Of a stretch of 64,000 nucleotides of DNA, positions 59,155 through 64,000 are shown piece by piece. The stretch is from Allomyces macrogynus ATCC 38327 (Eukaryota > Blastocladiomycota > Blastocladiomycetes > Blastocladiales > Blastocladiaceae). Within the stretch, counting starts at the first letter, position 1. Every line of letters starts with the position of its first letter. The notes beneath the pieces were generated by a model that saw only the letters and a program-made list of their open reading frames with translations, was not told the origin of the DNA and did no database searches. The translations under genes were made by a program, and so were the position numbers. The DNA is taken from contig GG745384.1 in the NCBI GenBank assembly GCA_000151295.1, positions 85,888-149,887 of the forward strand. Reading direction: 5' to 3'.

Positions 59155-60494
59155 TCAATCGCTCCACAACTTTGGTCCGGGTCTCGGCCTTAACATGAAC
59201 GTCAACGGGAAACTCATGCCCCTGAGCGACCACTTTTCACTGTGGTCCCTTGTACCGCAGTCAACCCACCACATCACCATACTCATGACGTCCAAAACCA
59301 TTTTCTCAGCATCCTCGAATTTGACCATCTCGAGCACGAGCAGTTGAGCAATACATGGCTTGCGTCTGAGAAGCGGAATAATGTCCCAGATTGGGTTGCC
59401 CTGCATATAGACGAGCCGCCGCTTCGTAGATTGTCGAGTGAAGTGGTTAACTCTGTACTCGTCGTCGGCCTCGTCGTCGTCCTCATCGTCCTCGTCCCAC
59501 TCGTAATAGTAAAACCAGGAATCACGGCCGTCCTGGCGGTTATCGGAGGGGCAGTGGTCGCCGCCGCCGAATCCACTGCCGTTGATTTCGATGGCCTTCA
59601 GTCGTAGCATTCGAGAGAGCTTCTCGACGAGCTGAACATGAATCATGTGTGCGCGAACCGTCTGCAGCGACTGCACGCACGCATTGGGCTTTGGCAGCTC
59701 GAGCGTCTTTACGACTCTATTCCAAATCCGCCGTCATAAACAAGTCAAGAGAGGAAAGTTGCGCTCCATGCTGCGAGCACTGGCTTGACGGCCGATCCAA
59801 GAACACAAATCTCAACGTGGAGTCGCTGAACGCAGGGAAGCCATGCAGCAAGTCGTGACAAAATTATTCGAGGCCCTTGCCCTCAACCGAGAGCAGGCTG
59901 CTCTGACATGAGCATTCGAACATCGTGCATCTGTGGCATCGTGAGGGACTTGGCGCGATCAGTCGGGACGTGCTGCCACGATATGGGGTGGGAGAGACTC
60001 GTTGAAGGGACGAGACGCGCAAGATCTCCGTGCCCATTCATTGTTAGGTCGATGAGAAAGTGCACGCCATTGAGCCTGTCGAGTGTTCCCTCGACAACAA
60101 GCACAGGCGGTCCCAGCACATCAACCAAACCAGTTCCCGCCCCTCCGCGACGGGAGGTCGATGTGAGAGATGTCGTGGTCCACAAAAACGTTCCAGAGCA
60201 CCTGGACAGACATGGGGCGGTACTAGTCGTTGGGGATCGATGGAACGACTGTGTCCGAATTGACGTGACAAGAAGATCAAGTGCCAGCCTGGAAACAGAG
60301 TCAAAGAAGGCATGCCACGCGTGGCAAACACAGCGGAGCGCAACAAGCGTGCGAGCAGAGGGCGATCGAGCGCGGATAAAGTCGTCAACAAGGTCTTCCG
60401 GGCTGCTGGCGAGTAGTTGATCAACAATCAGGCGCAGAACGTCGGTCGGGAGCGTCGCGAGGGTTGGGGATGCGGTCATCATTGTGGAAGTCAC
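59155..60494 (-). pseudogene. F-box/LRR paralogue 3, F-box exon plus disrupted 3' part
   Basis: The 5' segment (60494-59883) starts MTSTMMTASP and carries a good F-box, LATLPTDVLRLIVDQLL ... LVALRCVCHAWHAFFDSV. The following sequence looks partly out of frame, then regains LRR-like character (LDRLNGVHFLIDLTMNGHG) before a stop at 59883. A further segment, 59676-59155, gives LQTVRAHMIHVQLVEKLSRMLRLKAIEINGSGFGG, an Asp/Glu-rich insertion and LLRRKPCIAQLLVLEMVKFED, homologous to the 56967 segment of paralogue 2. About 200 bp between the two segments are unassigned. It may be a real gene with unresolved introns, but the internal frame change favours decay. Confidence 0.45.
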
Positions 60495-61129
60495 GTCATA
60501 TTGCTGCGGAAATGTTGTTCCTTCCCAGTCCGGTCCAAGTGCACTTGGTGATGGGCGGGTCCGGATACTGGATTAGTCAAAGTTGTTCAGGTCGAGCGTG
60601 GAGAATTTGAGGGTGCGCGCGAGAGTGAGAGCGCGTGAGACCGGAAAGCTGGTCAACTTCCGACGCCCTGACGCATACCGCCAGCAGCTTTGCCTTCCAA
60701 GCAAGATCAAGGCGACATGCGACTGTGGCCACCGGCGCGATCTTTGACAGATTTATGTTTGATAGAGAAGAGAATAGCACGTGCTGATAACATTGGCTAA
60801 GTCGTTGGGTCGCGAAAGCTTTGAAGTCTGGCACGCTGAACGGCACCAATGCTCAAGCCTGCATGGTCCACCTCGTTAGATGCCAGATTCCGAGCAATGA
60901 CCAGATTGCAAATTGTGCTCTAGGTGCGGTGGCATTTTTTAGCCGCGCATAACTTCTCCGCGACGTCGACGGGCCGACACGCGATCAGCCGGCACCCGGG
61001 TCAAGTTGGAAAGGCTCTCAAGATGCTGCATGTGTCTCTCTTTCTCAAAAACGACCGACAGGGTGTCCTCGCCCAGGTTCACAATCTGATGTTGCAATTT
61101 ACGTGTACGACTGAAGCATCATCATCCCC
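60495..61129. other. Intergenic with a terminal LRR relic
   Basis: On the minus strand near 60645-60574 the sequence reads RTLKFSTLDLNNFD followed by a stop, which looks like the last repeat of a lost F-box/LRR copy. Otherwise nothing recognised. Confidence 0.3.
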
Positions 61130-62769
61130 TTATCCTGCTGCTGTAGCAATAGAACGCACAGCCCCCACAACACGTGCTCGGTGCACCCACCCGACCGACA
61201 CGGCGGCAACAACGCTCGCCGTCGCCACGACCCGCACGCTCCACGACGACCACCACGTTCTCCTCCCATTCTGTTTCCTGGGGCGCCGTACGCCCTCCCC
61301 ATCCGTCGCAGCCCACTCATCGAGCAAAGCATGGAAACCGCGCTCTTCCAGGTCCGGGCGCACCGTGACGTGCAAGAGCCGGTGGTCGGACGCGTCATAG
61401 GCGAGGTTGGCCATACCCTGGTCGACCACGTCGAGCCCCATGCAGAGCATCCAGTCGAGTTTGCCCTGGAAGTAGCCACCATAGCTGCTAAGCGTCACGT
61501 CGTGCACCGGGTCAAATGGGTCAAAGAACCCGCAGTTGAGTGCCGTCGAGAGCACGTCTGGCGGGAGGTTGAGCGACAGCAGCGCCGGGTTGAACGGGAC
61601 CGTGGGCGGTTGGGCCAGAACGTGCCGCGTGAACCATTCGGCCTCAGTCGACCCGAGAGACTTCCACCGCATCTTGTCTTGGCAGTACTTGGGAGAGAGT
61701 CGTGCGATGCCGTGCGCCTGATGGCAGTGGGCGACAACAGCTGTCAGTTTTGGGCCCCGCTTTCCGCAAACGACAGTGAAAAGAATCGCACGAACCATCG
61801 TGTTCAAATCCCCACCAATCACCTGGAGCGGGTGCGACTTCTTGGTCGCGCTCGCGTGTGCCAGAATCTCGCTAAACTGCGCGACCCGACCGAGCATCCC
61901 GCAAAAGATTTCCAAGTGCACGCTGTAGACCACGAGCGGTGCCGTCCACCCGGGCACCTGCACTTCGCCGACGACCGTGCACCGCCCCCCACGCCGCGGT
62001 TCGCGCAACCCCATGCCGTCGCGCTCCCAGTCAAACACCTGGTACTTGTGCACCATGACGTCGGCGGCGAAATCCCACCGCGAGAGAATGGCGTTGCCAT
62101 GCACACCGCCACCCGAGTCGCGCGCCGACCGGACCGACGATGCGAGTTCCACAAACTCGGCAGCAAAGGCGCATTTCATACGCAGCGCCTGCGCAAGCTC
62201 TTGCGCACAGTTGCGGAAGTTGGACCGCGCGCAGCCGATATCCTGTTGGACCGCCAACGGGACGCTCGTGAGTTGCCGTGATCGATCACCACGTCAAATG
62301 CGAGCAAACGCACCAGTTCCTGCAAGCACACCACGTCCGGCTGCACGCGCACCAGGACGTCAATTACCTTATCGAGCTGGTACCCGCGCTCAATGTTCCA
62401 CTGCACGATCTTGACGGCGCTCACGGGCCGTGGCGGCGGCGATGTGGATCCCGGCGAGGTCACGGGCGGTAAACCAGCAGCGAGTCGCGGCGATGGCGGC
62501 GCAGTCCCGCTACGCGACCCCGGTGGGCGCAAAGGTACGACAAGCGGGACGCCAGGACGGTAGTCGTAGATGAGCAGCTCGAATGGCAAACCCGGTTCGT
62601 CGTCGTCGTGCACCGAGTTGCGGCGCGACGAAGCAGCTGACGTTGAAGAGACCGACTTGCGCCGCGGCGGGGACGACGAGTTGCCGGCGTGGTACGTGTG
62701 CGGCGAGTTCGACCGCGATGCCGGGTGGCTCCTCGACGCCGTGGTGGCGGCGCGTGGAGATGGTTGCAT
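61130..62769 (-). CDS. Endonuclease/exonuclease/phosphatase-fold protein with C-terminal membrane segment, three exons
   Basis: Exons 62769-62314, 62242-61796 and 61717-61130 encode about 496 aa. The first ~110 residues are Ser/Pro/Arg-rich. EEP motifs: VKIVQWNIERGY (Asn), PDVVCLQEL (metal-binding Glu, then intron 1), GVHGNAILSRW, VYSVHLE, GGDLNTM joined to AHGIARLSP over intron 2, KLDWMLC and SDHRLLHV (catalytic Asp-His). These are all the catalytic positions of the DNase I/sphingomyelinase/inositol-phosphatase superfamily. Near the end, SWSVRVVATASVVAAVSVGWV is a likely membrane helix, which would leave only a short tail, like a tail-anchored protein. Substrate not determinable; a lipid or nucleic acid phosphodiesterase is possible. 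Intron 2 (78 nt) has no stop and keeps the frame. The start could also be farther upstream, to 63168. Confidence 0.85.
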
Positions 62770-63169
62770 GGTGTTCGAGCGTGCGGCGAAGTGATTGATC
62801 GGCTTGACGACAGGAGCGGATCCGGTGCTCACGTTCGCGCGGGTGTGCGGGCGTGGTTCTGCTGGTTGACTTGGTCCAAGAGATGCAAAGCGGAATGGAG
62901 CAACAGGAGCGAGGTTGAGAGTTGAAGAGAGCTTTAAATTGCTGGGAAGCGTGTGGTGGCCAACGAGTGTTGGCGTCGGCGGGGGTGGCTTCGGGAAGCG
63001 TGCGCCGTCAGCTCGGAATGCGCGCTGAGCAGGCGCTGCTGTGGCCCAGTGAATCTTGCTCAGAAATGAATTTCCCAACGAACGGCCTTCTGATTCAAAC
63101 ATAATTCGAACGATAGTACTCTCGCAGTCTGCAACCCGTCCCGCTCTCTGGCAACGTGCCTGCCGCAAA
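62770..63169. other. Intergenic between EEP gene start and DRC12-like stop
   Basis: 400 bp. The EEP reading frame continues open upstream to 63168 without recognisable content. No other gene seen. Confidence 0.4.
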
Positions 63170-64000
63170 TCACCCCGTGCTCGCCGTAAACTCTTGCAGG
63201 CGCCGCTGGTTGTCGGGCGACAACGCCAGGTCGCCCTGCCACTGGTCGGCCGCGGCTTGGATCTTGCGCGATACTTTATCCATGGTCTCCTGTGGTCGTC
63301 GATGAGCGGTGAGTGAGCACATCGTTAGCAGGAAACGGAGCACGATGACCCGCACATTGAGCATCGATTCAAACTCGGTGGCCATGCACGAGATGCGCGT
63401 GCTCTGCTCCTCGATGATCGCGTCCTTGGTCTCGATAGTGCGCCGTGCCTCGGCCTCGGCCTTGGTCATTTGCGCTGTGGTCGCTTCTACATCAAGCACC
63501 GAGTGACGGGCGGCATTAGCTTACAACATCCCCACTCCAACGAGAAGCGCCAACACACCGTAATGCGCGCGCACGTCGTGCAGCTGCGCTTCGAGCAGCG
63601 CAATCTTGTGCTTCATGTCGGTCTCGAGCTTGCGGTACTCGAGATTGGCGTCGGCAGCCAAGTCCATGCGGTCCTGGTGCTTTTCAGCGAGCTGTACGTC
63701 GAGTTTGGCCACGGCCGTGCGAAACTGGTCGTTCTTTTCCTTGAGCCGCTGAATGACCTCGTCGCGGTGCGCAAGTTCACGACGCAGGCCCTCAATTTCG
63801 GTGGTTGCGGCTGCGAGCTTGAGCGTCAGGTCGTCGACGATCGTCTTTTCCTTGGCTGTTCTGTCGGTAAAGCGGACCAAGGTCACGTCGCGCTTGTCCG
63901 GTCGCGGATCAGGGACAAAAGCGGGCACCGACATTTTCCATCGTCGGCCTTCTTGCCCTTGGCACCCTTGGCCGATGCCGGCTTCTTTGCGGCCGCCTTG
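63170..64000 (-). CDS. DRC12/CCDC153-like coiled-coil protein, partial at window edge
   Basis: Candidate subunit of the axonemal nexin-dynein regulatory complex. Minus-strand exons: from beyond 64000 to 63559, 63486-63356, and 63289-63170. The N-terminal DNA (64000-63935) encodes a Lys/Ala-rich start (KAAAKKPASAKGAKGKK) typical of these proteins, though the join to the coiled coil is unresolved (frame change near 63940; the ATG at 63934 is an alternative start). The core is almost entirely heptad coiled coil: TDRTAKEKTIVDDLTLKL, LAEKHQDRMDLAADANLEYRKLE, RTIETKDAIIEEQSTRISCMATEFESMLN joined to ETMDKVSRKIQAA. The IIEEQ...EFESMLNETMDKV block is what I compare with DRC12. Coiled coils are easily misassigned, so family identity is moderate; splice phases are consistent. 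Confidence 0.55.

Overview
This is nuclear DNA of a eukaryote, very probably a zoosporic fungus. It is GC-rich, and most genes are split by short introns of about 50-125 bp with GTACGT- or GTGCGY-type donors and CTGAC/CTAAC-type branch points. A division-2 chitin synthase and an ERT1/AcuK-type Zn(II)2Cys6-PAS regulator point to fungi. A DRC12-like ciliary coiled-coil protein and a DNMT2 homologue fit a flagellated early-diverging lineage; Blastocladiomycota is my inference and is not proved. Two runs of N (20187-20465 and 50112-50370) interrupt genes.

Layout. 1-800: probable minus-strand gene running off the edge. 960-3084: CCA-adding enzyme. 3.7-12.0 kb: loosely packed region with small single-pass membrane proteins carrying Gly/Asp-rich tails, in an A-B-A-B order that implies tandem duplication of a gene pair, plus a fifth, more diverged member. 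12.9-15.95 kb: Rab11-type GTPase and ArfGAP1-type protein, both vesicle-traffic genes. 16-17.95 kb: gene-poor with a diverged repeat. 17.95-23.9 kb: full-length ABCA-type transporter containing a gap. 24.5-29.9 kb: a near-perfect 1153-bp inverted repeat, each arm with a tRNA-Trp(CCA), flanking a chitin synthase gene. 30.5-33.4 kb: kinesin-7-like motor. 33.9-36.4 kb: FAD monooxygenase. 37.4-38.4 kb: class I methyltransferase. 38.9-41.9 kb: DDX42-type DEAD-box helicase. 42.4-46.0 kb: two surface or secreted proteins. 46.2-46.5 kb: mitochondrial ribosomal protein bL32m. 46.9-48.7 kb: NDUFAF7. 49.5-52.2 kb: ERT1-like regulator containing a gap. 52.9-54.4 kb: DNMT2 homologue with a disrupted 3' part. 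54.5-60.9 kb: a minus-strand cluster of F-box/LRR genes, one intact and the others fragmented. 61.1-62.8 kb: endonuclease/exonuclease/phosphatase-domain protein. 63.2-64.0 kb: DRC12-like coiled coil.

Most genes are unrelated housekeeping functions and there is no operon logic. The regions most worth follow-up are the inverted repeat around the chitin synthase, the duplicated membrane-protein pair, and the decaying F-box/LRR cluster. Several genes carry local frameshifts (DDX42, ABCA beside the gap, DNMT2) that may be assembly errors. All spliced models were built by eye from splice consensus plus family conservation.
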